Shown: positions 20,591 through 32,510, counted from the first letter of the stretch. The stretch: 64,000 nt of DNA from Angiostrongylus vasorum (GCA_018806985.1 JADANN010000384.1:31552-95551), one strand, 5' to 3'. Notes: generated by a model from the sequence alone, not told the origin. Made by a program: numbers and translations.

Positions 20591-22599
20591 CTTAGATATT
20601 ACTGTCGCAACACCACTAATGGTTTATACCGAGACTAAATAAAAGTTGGTTTATAAAGAATAAATATAACAGTAAGTAATAACAAGTAGTGATCCAAACA
20701 TACTAAATAATGGGGGAATAATATGAATGAAAGAAATTTGAACCCGTCGCATCTTAAAAGCGTAAATTTATCGGATCTTAACCATGTTAGCATCTCCAGT
20801 ACTCTATCCCTACTCAAGAACGGGTCGCAATATCCGAGTGGCATATCTTTAAAAGAAACACTTTGTCCTAGAAGATGCCGGTATATTTTTAAATAGTACG
20901 AGTAATATGAGGTATTGAAATGGCGAGGTCTAGCCATCGCTTTTTCCTTCAAATGCTTGTCAATTATATCTTTTACAGGTTTAACAAAACTCTTTAATCT
21001 CAGCTTCTATTTATCCATTAGAAGACTGGAGTTTTTTGTTTTTCGATTTTTTCATTTATTCACTAGAAAACACGTGAAATTCAGCTTCAACGAGCACAAG
21101 GACCTTCAGCGTTACCGGCTTCACCCTGCCAGTGCAGATGGTTTTTTCGATGGCCCAAAGTGCAGCTGCTCAGGTCCCTGGTATTGCACCGACTACAGGT
21201 GCAGCCAGTGGATTTGTGATGCGTATTGTAATGCAAGCAGTGAGCTCTCATTTCTTTGATAGGTTTAATGAACGCATTTTCTAAAGGACTCGCTAGAACT
21301 ATAATTTTTGGGCGACTTCTATGGCTTTGGGTAATCTAGTTAGAAAGCTCAATTTAGATTCTACCCGTTTGTGAAAACTCTGTCCTTCAGGTGTTTGATG
21401 TTCTCGAGCGACAGGGTCGCGCAGCTGGTCTCTCCGATCCTATAATCCAATTCATTTTGGGTCAACTCACTGTCAGCATAAACTACCAACCACTGGAATG
21501 CAAAGACGTAGAAGTTAACCAAGCTAACCCTGCAGAAAACATTGCGGGTACGTCTCGAACATTTAAGGTCCGTTTGGTAAATTTAAGGTGTGAAATAAGC
21601 AAATACTCACGCTGCCAAGAAAGCGATGCATGCTTTCGGTATGGTTCCTTAACGGCGGAGGCAAAACTGATTTTGAACAGGATTGTATCCCCTAATCGGC
21701 TTCCCTTTGTAAATTAATAGTGAAAACAATTTATGTTCCTACTTTTTAAGAAGAAATCAGGAAATTGCTATGCATAGAACGGATCGTGGAACTCAAACCT
21801 CTTCTTACCATCAAATCAAATCATGGACCCATTTCTAGAGCTCTCTAACCCAAAAGTAACCTAAAAAACACCAAAAGTTTCATGTTAATTTTAATAGCAT
21901 TAGTTGCAGCAAAAAATGTACAAAGTTCGGTGAACAAAAACCAAAGAAAAACCAAATCCCAATCTTCGTTCTAATAAAGATTGTTCAAGATTCAACACGC
22001 TTGAAGTTACTTTGCTACTTTAAGGTGTGCTTTTAAATGATTTTTGTCAGAGACGATTGCATATCGATTGATGATCTGTTCGACGAAAAGCAGAAATTTT
22101 CGAAGAGAACTGAAATACTTGCTAAAAAAGGGCTACTTGCAATTATGAACATGATGAAGCCGAAATGCATAATCATTGGTAACACAGTGACTGCTATTTG
22201 CAACGAGAACTGTATGCTGAACAATCAAAACAACAAGCTATTGGTTGTTCACCCCACGCACTTGAGAATTTCAGAAACGCTAACGGTTTGAATTCCATTC
22301 TTCTTTATAATAATGCGTTTTGAAAAGAAATTGGTCTTCCTAGACCATAAACCCGATAATAGCGAATTGGTCGAGTGAGATGTGGCAAGGCGTCGTGAAC
22401 AGAGTGATTCGAACTTTAGCATCGGGTCCATTCGGACTAAATTTCTTATTTCCTCTCGGCAGTTGCCAACGTCTCATGAAACGAGAGGTCGGCCGACAGT
22501 TTCTTGGAATGACCAAACTATTTATGTGATTTTTAAGCTGTTAAAGGATGAAAGAAGTGAACCATTCAGCGAAATAGTCAAGGAATCGTGGAGGATTGA

Positions 22600-22605
22600 A
22601 ATAAA
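22600..22605 (+). promoter_or_regulatory. Polyadenylation signal of gene B
   Basis: AATAAA, 71-76 bp after the frame-shifted stop of copy B; the same position in copy C is 56337-56342. Confidence 0.45.
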
Positions 22606-22849
22606 GTGTTTTGCATAAAGAATGTTTAAGGCAGCACTAATGTGCCGATTGAGAATTCCGAACATGAAAAGTGAGTGGAAAGATATTTGATGTTGTTTAT
22701 AATTGAGGAAAGCGTACTTTTAGTCCCAGCGAAAACTTTCCACATGTGGTAGCATAAACGTTAAGTGAATAAGATCACGAATAACATCAAAATGACGTGT
22801 AGCGCATTCAACCAAACGCTTTCATAAGCCTACAAGGAAAAACTCGATG

Positions 22850-23170
22850 CACAATTTTTTTCACAATTTGAGCATTTCTGCCTCTGAGGAAAGCGAAGCA
22901 GCTTAAAGGTGGCATGTTGTGAATGAAGAAATGCTCTAATAACCACCTCCTATTTGCTAACTAAGAAAACAGTGAATTCCCACCAAACACTTCACAGCGC
23001 TAAATACCTTGCAGCGACTTGAATGAAAGTCTTTGTACACGACAAAATTGCATAATCTGTGATAACGGAAGAGGATGTGACTTCATGAGTTTGGTTACGG
23101 TTCACCTAATACCTTCCAATCAATACGAGACTGAATACATTACCTAAGGAGGTTGCCATTTTCTACCTCT
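22850..23170 (+). pseudogene. PLE nuclease-domain relic with worn hammerhead upstream
   Basis: A hammerhead-like GCCTCTGAGGAAAGCGAAGC at 22871 lacks the GAAACGT part. About 120 bp later a decayed PLE frame follows: GATAACGGAAGAGGATGTGAC encodes the NGRGCD equivalent of the NGRDGDCM segment before the GIY motif. It parallels 59740-60020. Confidence 0.55.
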
Positions 23171-23860
23171 ATGAAAGCAGACCAAGATGAGAAAGAGTCA
23201 GTAAAGTACTGCAATAAACACATAGAGAACAGAAAAGTATAATGTAGGAAATTTTAAAATCAAGGTTTACGATCGCGATGTAGGTATTCCTAACCATCCA
23301 TGATATTTCATTTCCTCGACAATCCATCACTGTTTGCTCATTGCGGCCGACTATCCTCCTTAAACAACCGGTAGCTGTCCTTATCATTTCTACGAAACTG
23401 CATCATATCTTCACGGCATTGCTTGCAAGCACTCAGATATTCCATAAGAGTTGCATACATGCATGGAAAACCGTCATCTGCTGTTCTATCACTCGTTCGT
23501 CCTCAACTGCCTCGTCGTTCTTTATTGCAACAATTGCGAAACACCTTCTTCTTGGTCCAAAACTTAACGGGACGGTGTAGGTTTCAATTTAAGTTGTGCA
23601 TTTGCTTCTTTAGTGAAATCACGAATCACCTGATAACGTGAAAACGGAGAAAATTCTATATGGGCGAAAATATTAGGTTTGCGCTTAAGTGAAGCAATAT
23701 ACGTTGCTTTTATTAATTGTCTGGAATTAAAGTAGAAAATATGTAGAACTCATTAATTCCTTGCTATTGATTTTTTATGGATGCGCAGTGGCCCCTGTAT
23801 CAGCCGTTCGTGGCCATGCAGATCTGGTCACAGACTTCCAGAAATACCACTTGCACTGAA
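23171..23860. repeat. 3' flank shared with 60030-60670
   Basis: Colinear with the region after gene relic E, including TTGCGGCCGACT and ATGGATGCGCAGTGGCCCCT. No conserved reading frame was found. Confidence 0.65.
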
Positions 23861-25255
23861 AAGCGACCGTTTTTTCAATGTGCAACTTTTAGAGGAGTGT
23901 TATATAGACGTGTTTGTAGTAGGCATCAGGAGCAAGACTAGATGGATTGAGCACTCATCACTGTGTAGAGCAAACCTTTAAAAAAATTAATATTATTAAT
24001 CCACACTTTCATAGAATCTTACAAAGTTTTTACTTGACAACCACCAACTTTATACAACCAACACCGGCCAACAATTCATCCTTTTCGTTTAGGAGGTCAT
24101 CAATTCTCCCCTTTTGTACGAAATTTGTACTTTTTACCCATAACCGGTACTTAGAACGCCCAACAATATTCAACACCAAGTGCGTAGTGCCATAATCAAT
24201 TTTTTACTTTTTAATCCTTATTGTCCTCACAACAATTTACCGCCTCGTTGTGGCTGGGTGATGTTCATGGGTATCGTGCTGTTATTCACAGCGGGAGGGA
24301 GATTCATCCCTTCAGCAGGGTGTCCCAAGCTGAGAGGAGTTTGGCGTTTTCATTAGGATGCCCAGCGAAGAGCAAACCAATACAAGGATCCACCAACGTC
24401 CTGCTGTCAAACTAGTCGCATAGTGGCAAATCTCCCTTTGATCCACAAAGACTGCCTGTGATGGTGGGGACCTGGGGCATACTTTTGACTAGGCTGACCT
24501 CGGGACTCAAGGAAATCACAGTGGCTAAACCAGCGAAACTCCGAAAAAACTAGAAATTAAGCTGAGTCCCGCACAACACTCAAGACGGGCCATCTAAGTA
24601 CCCAAGCATACAAGTAATCCTTGTTGTATTTGATATACTGTATGCAATTCCCACCTATAAAATACGACCCTCAATTCGATTGTCTGCAGTTCATAAACGG
24701 ATCACATTTTTTGATGCGAAGTATTAAAACAGTAGAGAGGCACGAAAAAATATATGATGGGACTAAATAATAGAACGAAAATTTCAAGAGACTAGTGATG
24801 TGCCTCCTTTACCGGCCCTTACGTCTTGATTTCAATGCGCATTCCGACTTAACATCAATAACACGCGGATCGACGAGCACAACAAGCGCCAATGACACGT
24901 TGTCGTGAAAGGATGAACCTGCTCTTAGGACATACGTCATGGGTTCGACTTCAAGCATCGCAGAGGTGACTGAATGCAAATCTGCTTTAATCTAAACAAA
25001 GACTTGGGGAGAACTACCGATGTATCAACTCCGCGTCTTCCTTGGAAACCGGACCAGTTAACAAAAAATGACTCTGTGAATATGCATGCAAATGTAAGCA
25101 GTATGACTAAAGTATTTCCAGGTACGATTTTACTGGAACCATAACCAGATAGAATTTTTATCCACATTATATTCCTTCTTTTTGCCCAAGTATTTAACCA
25201 TATCCTGTGTAGTCAAACAGCGTTCACTTGTACTATCTGTCGCCTACTTAGTGTC
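23861..25255. repeat. Duplicated 1.4-kb block (pair with 6409-7806)
   Basis: Direct-orientation partner of the block after the long LINE, with an R370 inside at 24232-24605. Here the block is not preceded by LINE sequence, so the 6409 boundary is a true LINE 3' end or a duplication edge. Confidence 0.8.
24232..24605 (+). repeat. Dispersed repeat R370, copy 4
   Basis: Inside the duplicated block, at the same place as copy 1, so it was inserted before the block duplicated. Confidence 0.7.
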
Positions 25256-25611
25256 AATACACTTTATAGTAATCCTTTACGAAGTACAGTACTCTTATGC
25301 GATCTATTCATGCTTTCGGGGATATCACTGGTTTTACCTAAAAGGATGCCGAGAAATGAGCAAATCTACCAACCTCAGCTGAGCTTCGAACTCGTCATTA
25401 GCCTACTGAGGGCTGACCTCACCTGCTACCCCAACGTACCAACGGAGGTCCTCGCTTTGCCTTTCAATCAGATAGATTTTTCCTTATTTTTCTTCTATCG
25501 CTTCCAGCAGCAATCACCCGCAACGGAAATGACTTGCCGACCACAAATGTGAACTGAACCTAGTTAACCTGAAACTGCAGTCGAAATAGAAAAGGAAAGT
25601 AAGGACTTCGG

Positions 25612-25672
25612 TCGTCATGGTGGATAACATGTGAGAACCCGGTGAGGGTAACCGCGGGTTCGAAGATCACTA
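25612..25672 (+). repeat. tRNA-like SINE head, decayed
   Basis: A GTCATGGTGGATAACATGTG A-box region and GCGGGTTCGAAGATC B-box region correspond to the better preserved head at 37968-38034. No complete cloverleaf forms, so it is not called a tRNA gene. Confidence 0.45.
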
Positions 25673-26269
25673 GTGGTTCTGAGCATTGGCTTGATAAAGA
25701 CTCATGGCTAGTGTTATGCAAAATTTAACAAATTTTTGTATCTGGATGACCACTCGCTCTAATAGCATGGAAAACGGCGTTGTTAGGTTAAGTCACTACA
25801 AATGGAAGAGAAAGTATGAAATTCACAAACCTTTTACGAAGTAGTCACAATTTTGCCTTCGCTTTTCATTACTAACTCGGGAAATTACGGAGTGATTAAC
25901 TCCCGCCTAGGGACGGCTAATAAGTGAAAATCAGTTATATATTGGTGGGAGATTTTGTGTTATGAAATTAGACGGTTTATTGAATTGAATGAACAGGGAC
26001 AGCCTTGAAACGTGTATTCCTCCGTGCTGCTGGTTAAAGAAATTAGGTTGTAAAACAACACAACCGTCGACTTGCATCTTATCAAAAGGTGATTCACTAG
26101 CTGCCGACCAGACAACTGATGAGTGTTCAATACAATGTTTTTTTTGACATCTCGTGTTATTAGATTCCCCGAATGGTCATTTTTCTTGTTTCCAATTTCT
26201 TCACTAATTGAAGAATGCTATTGATGAATAGATTCTGACAGGAAAATCGACCTACTCTCAGTATAATAA

Positions 26270-26412
26270 GAAAGCACACAGATATTCAAAGAAAAAAACA
26301 AGATAGGTAAACGGGAAGATAATAGATTAATAGATACCCAGATAACAAACAAGCAGATCGGATAGATAATAAATAGACAGACATCCAGATAATAAATAAA
26401 TAGAAGTCTTAA
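26270..26412. repeat. Degenerate AGATA/ATAAATAG tandem tract
   Basis: Purine-rich short units such as AGATAATAGATTAATAGATA recur irregularly. A shorter related tract is at 38700-38800. Confidence 0.6.
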
Positions 26413-26444
26413 AGGATAAAAATAAAAAGGGCTCTTGGCGTTGC

Positions 26445-26650
26445 TCAATCCCAGAGGAATGTGTCGATGAAATCGCCTTCATTAACCATCGACCGAGGGT
26501 GACTGAATGCATATTTGGCCTTTACAATGACTAGCGGTGGCCTGCTCAAGTATCTAGTCGGTGCCGCTATCCTACTAGAAAAGTCCGGTACCAATTTACC
26601 GACACCACGGGCGCAGGGGTCGATCCTATGTGTGCATTGCATAGATGTCT
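26445..26650 (-). mobile_element. tRNA-derived SINE, family a (inverted)
   Basis: The minus strand carries the B-box-like ATCGACCCCTGCGCCC, TTGGTACCGGACTTTTCTAG and the CATTCAGTCACCCT 3' part ending near GAGCAACGCCAAGAG. Confidence 0.6.
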
Positions 26651-26970
26651 TAGATAAATGAATACAATAGAAAAGCACTTTTTATTGGAATTTTTACATT
26701 TCTCGCTATCACATCTGCTACGTGGATCGCAGCATTCTTGCATTCGATTCGTTTTCCTCATCGTCTACGATGGTCTCCGCACATTTGATGTCTTTTTTTC
26801 AGCTGTTGCTTGAAAGTCTTGTATTCTTTATGAATATCGTCCAATGCTGGTTGCGTCGTTCCTTCTTGAGATTCTGGGGAAAGCTCGGCTAAGGCGTACT
26901 CACGTAGATTGGACGAGGCCGCTGGGAAGGAGGTGGAATCAGCCCCATGCTTCATGAATTGCTGCATCAC
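26565..26970 (-). pseudogene. Relic of an unrecognised small coding unit, copy 1
   Basis: The minus strand has ALDDIHKEYKTFKQQLKKRH, then after a frame change GKRIECKNAA. Related sequence occurs at 29130-29310 (-), 38835-39000 (-) and in part at 39715-39775 (+). The shared core is a GTGGAC(A/G)ATG(A/T)ATG...GAAAAC(A/G)AA stretch. All copies have stops. No family was recognised. Host exon or element coding sequence are both possible. Confidence 0.4.
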
Positions 26971-27010
26971 TAATCAGTGCTCTGGTCTACTTTCTGAAAG
27001 GATATTCACT

Positions 27011-27687
27011 CTTCGGAAAGTTTCTTTTTTGGTACCTTCGACCGATCCACTGGGTATTAACGTTTTCCGGAATCTGTCACCGACAACATAGTTTTGCATT
27101 GTCTGCTATTTTCTTTTTCACTCGAAGGGATGATTTCCTGCATTTCCTTGTTTTTCTGGAGTAAAGTGGTAGTAAAACATGACAGTGAGTCGTTTTGAAA
27201 AGACTGAGTGAAATATCTTGTCCCTAAAATATTCGAAATCCAACAATGTATTAAGCACATGAGAGGACGATCGCCTTCTTTTAAGTGGGTGATATCCCGG
27301 CAAGCAGAGCCTTTGTTCTCCCAAACTTCGACAACTTGACGCAGTATTGCTTATACTCTTTGCTTATAAGTTTCATCCATCATATCGCAGCAAAAGGATC
27401 GCTTCTTCTTGAAATATCCCAAATTAAGACAACTCCGTTAAATCCACTATTCTTAATTATGGTGCTAAGAAGCAACTATGCTTGATATATTGTACTATTA
27501 AATAGTTTAATGTGCACACCAAGCACAATGGAATCTGATGTCGGAATGTTTATCATTCCATCTCTGAAAACGGCATATCTTCACAATTATTCTTTGGGAT
27601 GATTGTTTGAATCACTTCCCTTTGGTGAAATCGAGCAGACTTAAGCACTCGTTTACTACTCAACCATAAACTCAGTAGCCATCCTTT
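27011..27687. other. Unassigned intergenic stretch
   Basis: No repeat family, RNA motif or conserved frame was recognised. Short open frames lack motifs. Confidence 0.4.
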
Positions 27688-27940
27688 GGAAACACACACG
27701 TGGAATCGATCCCCGCGCCCATGTCCCACCGTGTCTTCCATCCCTCCTCATTTGGCAAATTGGTACCAGACCTGTCTGGGAGGATAGCATCACTGGTGCG
27801 ATACATCAGTCGCCACCGCGAGTCGTTGTAACGGCTAGATATGCATTCTATCACCTCCAAACGATGCTTAATGAAGTCGAATGCATGGCGGATCCCTCAA
27901 GGATTGATCGGCGCCGAGAGCTTCATAATTTATCTTTTAT
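27688..27940 (+). mobile_element. tRNA-derived SINE, family a
   Basis: B-box-like GGAATCGATCCCCGCGCCC, signature TTGGTACCAGACCTGTCTGG, TGCTTAATGAAGTCGAATGC and the 3' end GATTGATCGGCGCCGAGAGC. The A-box part is worn. Confidence 0.7.
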
Positions 27941-27941
27941 G

Positions 27942-27942
<1 letters not shown>

Positions 27943-27977
<35 letters not shown>
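27943..27977. repeat. (AT)n microsatellite
   Basis: About 16 uninterrupted AT units, directly after a SINE tail. Confidence 0.9.
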
Positions 27978-27980
<3 letters not shown>

Positions 27981-29129
27981 CGGTCGGTTACTTATGCCCA
28001 AGATTATAGAAAGTCCGTCTTTTGAGTTGTTATATGAAGTAGTATTATTCAGTTCATATCTTTTGTAATTTTAATCACTGCATTTTAATCATTTTAATCA
28101 CTGTTTGCTCAACAAGAGGACGAAGAATTATTTAGTCACTGCGTTCTTTTTTAAACTAGTACCTTCGTTTGGCCATTAGTAGGAGACATCTTCGAAGGCT
28201 ACAAATATTCAGATCTTTCGTTACTTTTTCTTGAAGATGTGGAATTCTTAGTTAGATAGCTAGAGGTACGCGAAAAAGTTCCATTATAGCTCATCTCGTT
28301 GCAGTTTTTCATACGCTGCTTTATTTTTGCCCAACTTTGTTCTTGACTAGTTTATTGCTCTAATAAGGTAACAGTTTACAGAAGTCACATGAATGCATTA
28401 TGAATAGCAAACAATTCGTGGACGACTTTACGTTTCATGAGACGGTGGCAAATGCCGAGAAGAAGTTCGACTCAAACGGACTCGGTGCCAAGGTTCGAAT
28501 CACTCTGTTCACCACGCCTTGCCACATTTCTCTCGACCAATTTGCCATGATGGGGTTTGTGGTCTTAAGAAATCTTTTTCTCCTTTAAGACGCTTTAGTA
28601 TACAGTAGTTCAAATTCAGTTCAAAAATTCATCAGTTCAAACCGTTAGCGTTTCCGAAATTGACAAGTGTTGGGCGGGAACACCCAATGCATTTTGTCCA
28701 GTGTTTAGAAAACACGGAATGTTGCATATCGTAGTCACTGTATTGCCAAAGATTACGCATTTCGGCATCGTATTGGGCTGCGGAGCTGAAAGGAATTGCT
28801 TCGTTGAAAGAAGATGTTCACCTATTTGAAATTCAACCAACAGTATGAGTTTTTCTCGGGGACTTTTTCTATGATTTAATAAACAAATAACGTGCAATCG
28901 TCTCCGATAGGATGAATGTGTAAAAAAAAGTGTGTGAAATGAATGATTTCGGAGGTATTTTTGGAAAGACTTGAAACTTTGCGATCTGCAGGAACTTTTG
29001 TTCAAATAGTTGTTATTCATTAGATGGTTCATTTCACAAGATCATTTTATCTATTTCATCATTGGAATTTCGACGAGTGCTTCTTTGGGTATTGTTCCAC
29101 TTTTTCGTCTGTACCAGTAATTTTCTTTT

Positions 29130-29310
29130 ACATTTTAAATGACCCGTCTTCACGTCTATTGTGCCGATCCCAGCACTTCTCACATTCGATTCGTTTCCTC
29201 GCATACATTGTCCACGATATCTTCCTGCTTTTACCTGTGGCTTCTGTTGCTGCCTAAAGACTTTCATTGGGATAAGATTCATTTCACCTTGAACGTCGTA
29301 GAATGCTGGT
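29130..29310 (-). pseudogene. Relic of an unrecognised small coding unit, copy 2 (in intron 3 of gene D)
   Basis: It matches the cores at 26.7, 38.9 and 39.7 kb. The minus-strand frame shows KVFRQQQKPQVKAGRYRG and RGNESNVRSAGIG. It has the same orientation as gene D but is not part of it: other family members lack it. Confidence 0.4.
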
Positions 29311-29520
29311 CGAACAATTCTCCCTCGAGCCCTGAGACAGCAGGACCGGAGCATTCCCAGTCGGATTCCAGGGAGTGATTTTTCTTCCCAGACAAGTTCG
29401 GTGTCAGTGTTCCCCTGGAGGGATGAGAGGCTCGGTTGCCAGGAGCAGGATCAAACTAGCACTATGCTCGTGATGACGGACAATATGCCACTGTGCTATC
29501 TGCACAATCAGTGTTGGTAA
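29311..29520 (-). mobile_element. tRNA-derived SINE, family b (inverted)
   Basis: The minus strand has GATAGCACAGTGG (A box), GTCATCACGAGCATA, then TAGTTTGATCCTGCTCCTGG (B box), and CTCTCATCCCTCCAGGGG. The partner is at 58325-58510. Confidence 0.6.
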
Positions 29521-30559
29521 ACTGGAGATAAAAGACTGCCTGTGTTTTTAGGATGGCTCAGTTATTAGACACCTGCAAAAAAATACTCCTCAATACGATT
29601 CAAACATCAGAAAATCTGCGCGTATCGTAATTTACTCTACGAATAGCAAGTCCTTAGATTTTTTTCGAAAAATGAAGCATGGATTATCCGCGCAAGCAAC
29701 GAATAGCGAATGCTGGTTAAATGAATGTATGCGCTTCCCTTGAAAACACTTTTGCTTCTACCACTGAAGTTGTTTAGTAAAAAAAACAGTGATTTGCAAC
29801 GTTTTCTTGTTATTAAGAGTACTTGCCTAGTTTCGCTCTTAAATCTTCAAAAAGACCTTAAATGTCGGAAACCTACCCATGATCACTCGTGCAGGATCAG
29901 GTGGGTTTACTTCTACCTCTCCGCAACGCAATTGCTGTTAGCTGAACAGTGAGCTGACCCAAAATGATCTTTATTTTTGCATCGGGCAGACCGGCGGCAC
30001 GGTTTTGCTGTTTAAAAACGTCAAATATCTGAAGAACAGAGTTTTCACTAACTAGTGCAGTTTATACGAAGCTTCCCTCTTAACTTATCTGAAATCACAC
30101 AAACCGTGCAGAAGTCGAAACGAGTTCTTTGACAATGGAATGTCTCATTCAATGCATCCAAGAAATGAGAACTCACTCTTTGCATTATAAGACGCATCAC
30201 AAATCCTCTGGCCCTATCTTCACTCGTTGAAATAGCGGGGACCTGAGCACTTGCCTCTGTTGCCATTTAAAAAGCTATAGGCACCGGTAAGGAGAAGGAG
30301 GTAACGTTGAAGGTTCTTGAGCTCATTGTGACTAAATGTAACGTCTTTACCGAAGAAATAAGCATGAACAAGTTTTCATCTTTTTTGAGTTGTTAAATAG
30401 GAGCTACGGCTAATCAAATTCGGCAAATAACGTTTGTTTTACAATTAAGACTTTTTAAGTTAATACTTGTTCGTCCTGGTCCACATCCCAAAACCCTGGC
30501 GATCACGAGAAGAGAAAGCAGCAACGGACGTGCCAGAACATTCGCCGTGTTTGCTCAAA

Positions 30560-30775
30560 TCATCGAATGCGATGACTTCCCAGTTACTACAGATTAAATT
30601 GGCTCTTGGCCATCTTATTTTTATTGCTGCGACGCTAAATTTTAACCTTCCCACAAATGACGAAATGTAGAATCGACAAAATAGCATCGTTATAAATGCA
30701 GTTCTGGGAAAAACTCTGTCTGCAGATTTATCGAATGACATCAAGGAAACAGATTTCCACAAGCAGTACTCTCAC
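30560..30775 (-). repeat. 5' flank module of gene copy D
   Basis: The reverse complement follows the last part of the edge modules: a TCGAT.AATC...AGAGTTTT.CC run, the T..TTTGTGAGAAAG area and ACTCATTCGATGA-like sequence. It lies directly upstream of exon 1 of D, as in copies A and C. Confidence 0.6.
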
Positions 30776-32230
30776 CGGCAAATAGCAAAAATCCCAAAAT
30801 CGCATTCACTTAGCTACTATTGTTTTTTATTTTGAATCCACTTTGGTAATGAGAATCCTGCTTTTGCGGCAAGCTGGCTTGGTATCCCTAAGAAGCTCCT
30901 CTGCATAATGTCACTGAATGATTAAAGGACAATGTCGTGAAAAAAACAACTGCATGAGGGCATGAAGTGTTGTTGGGTCGTGCTAATATCCTGCTTCTTG
31001 GTGAAACAGACGGTCCACTAAAATGGGAACTGAAGCTGTTGCAGGAGCGACACTGTGCTAGCAGTTCCTTTACCACATTTTTAAACGTTTGAGAATCCCA
31101 ATAAGGCAAATGTTTATGGAGCGCCGTTGGAGTCTCCGCATCCTTCTTTCGTGTGAGGGGAAACAATTTTTGTTGCAGAAGAGTTTTGACTGATTCAGTG
31201 ACCATTTCATGTGATGAGAAATTGCACCCCCTCAATTGTTTTTTTGAATGAGTAAGGTTTCAGACAACGACCACTTACGAAACTTTAGACATTCTCGCAG
31301 GCACATCAATGGATGTCCATATGTCCCTCATTGATTGACCATGAACTCCTTCAAATATTATCCAACTGACGACTACTTGAATGTGAAGCTTAATAAGAAC
31401 TCTTCTCGGCCACCTAATAAAAAAAAGAAATCTAGAAGATCTCTGTAGGTAATTTCAGCTGCCATGCGAGCAGCGTTAAGGACGACAAGTGTGATTCTCT
31501 CACTCAATTCCGATATGCCTTTAGAACTATTCATCACGTATTTTTTCTCTCAGAGTTCTTCGTCTTCGCACGCAAAAATGGAAAACATTGTCAAACGTTA
31601 ATGATGTTTTCATGAAAGATGAAGGAAGCTGAATAAGCGCCTTCGTATTGTTTTGCTGAATATCCGAGCGACGATCAGTACAGTCACAAAATTCTCCTTG
31701 TGTTTTGATGGGCTACCGCAACCAGAAAGCCGACGTTCGTGAAAAAAATCCCACCATACCAAATTTCCACGTGTATCGTAGTGAGAAGTTGTGTACTGTA
31801 ATACACGCATGGACGTCGGTTCGGTTAAGTCTCTTGGTTTCTGGACGCTTCCAGTTGCTCTACGGCCGACAAATTGCTATCAAACTTTTCATAGATATAT
31901 TAGCACTGACGTAGTGCGTCCACAAGTCACTGCGAGTTATTTATAGGTCTGCTACCCAATCGGTCATCTCATGCAATTCTTGATAATGTCAAACGCGTGG
32001 CAAATCCCATAAGGATTAATCTGTAATCGACTCTTTGTCTTTTTTTTGTAACCAAGCCTTCACTTTGGCAGTAGAAATGTTTTATATGGTTACCGGCTGA
32101 AATCGTAAAACTTTTGAAAAGCAGCCACCAGATTTTTTAGTGTTTTGTCTATTACAGGACCACCATGGCCGTCTACCGACGCTTTCGTCGTCGATAACGA
32201 ATTTCGGATATTTTCAAAAGAAGATAGACG
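30776..32230. other. Unassigned stretch with one short shared repeat
   Basis: Only 31545-31710 has a partner: CAGAGTTCTTCGTCTTCGCA and TGATGTTTTCATG recur at 57590-57780. The rest shows no recognised family and no conserved reading frame. Confidence 0.4.
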
Positions 32231-32234
32231 CAGA

Positions 32235-32510
32235 GGTTTGAGGTGCTACTGCGACACACGCTTGGAATCGATCGCAGCGCCCATGGCCCCCAAGCTTTCC
32301 TTCCTTCCTGGGTTGGCAAATTGGTAGCAGACTTGAATGGAAGGATACCAACATTGGCTCGATACTTTGGTAGGCCACCGCCAATCAATGTAAAGGCCGG
32401 ATATGCACTCAGTCACCTCCAACGATGCTTAATAAAGTGGAATGCACGGCGCATCCCTTAGGGGTTGATCAACGCCAAGAGCTTTATCCTTTTATCCTTT
32501 ATCCAAAAGA
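32235..32510 (+). mobile_element. tRNA-derived SINE, family a
   Basis: GGTGCTACTGCGACACACGC, the B-box-like TGGAATCGATCGCAGCGCCC, TTGGTAGCAGACTTGAATGG and a 3' end of GATTGATC-like sequence, GAGAGC... TTTATCCTTTTATCC. The repeated TTATCC tail supports a retroposed origin. Confidence 0.7.

Larger units (their letters stand above)
19773..22529 (+). pseudogene. Secreted-protein family copy B (five exons, disabled)
   Basis: Exons: 19773-19854, 21085-21239, 21391-21547, 22143-22285 and 22344 onward. Exons 1-4 have the family sizes (82, 155, 157, 143 bp). Motifs: LLSLLTITAVLGCG, STRTFSVTGFTLPVQM, GFVMRIVMQA, VFDVLERQGRAAGLSDPIIQ, KCIIIGNTVTAIC and NWSSEMWQGVV. Four defects are seen: the start codon is GTG at 19773 (ATG in C); the exon 4 acceptor reads GCAA instead of GCAG; exon 5 has a 7-bp insertion (ATTTCCT) that shifts the frame to a stop at 22527-22529; and an AAC-to-ATA change sits at exon 5 codon 2. 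The exon 3 end is intact and shows the original frame. Confidence 0.8.
19442..22920 (+). repeat. Duplicated gene unit B (pair with 53176-56770)
   Basis: From CCTTTCATACCACATT on, the block is colinear with the gene C unit through exons, introns and 3' flank, including the foreign insert in intron 1. B and C are therefore sister copies that duplicated after that insert arrived. Confidence 0.85.
25380..27010. repeat. Diverged block related to 37690-39020
   Basis: Shared landmarks in the same order are a tRNA-like head (25612-25672 and 37968-38034), GTATCTGGATG, the CGGCGTT(G/A)TTAGG segment, an AGATA-rich tract and the small coding relic at the end. Divergence is high, so this is an old duplication. 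Confidence 0.6.
28435..30548 (-). pseudogene. Secreted-protein family copy D (five exons, disabled)
   Basis: Minus-strand exons: 30548-30467, 30331-30177, 30028-29877, 28785-28643 and 28563-28435. Sizes are 82, 155, 152, 143 and 129 bp. Motifs: LLLSLLVIARVLGCG, SSRTFNVTSFSLPVPI, GFVMRLIMQR, IFDVFKQQNRAAGLPD, KCVIFGNTVTTICN and NWSREMWQGVVNRVIRTLA. Exons 4 and 5 and all splice sites look sound. Three lesions: ACG where ATG is expected at 30548-30546; TAA at 30269-30267 where B has Ser; and a net 5-bp deletion in exon 3 just after LGQLTV, which shifts the frame. Short introns resemble copy A. The 1.1-kb intron 3 carries a SINE and a coding relic. Confidence 0.8.

Noticed and set aside
27943..27977. 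Possible CRISPR-like or regulatory repeat
   Set aside because: It is a plain (AT)n microsatellite; there are no spaced repeats anywhere in the window.
28400..28588. Plus-strand frame of 62 residues beginning MNSKQF
   Set aside because: It is the antisense of exon 5 of gene copy D, which lies on the minus strand.
30888..31235. 115-residue minus-strand frame
   Set aside because: No motif, no second copy and no splice context were found. Open frames of this length are expected by chance in 64 kb.
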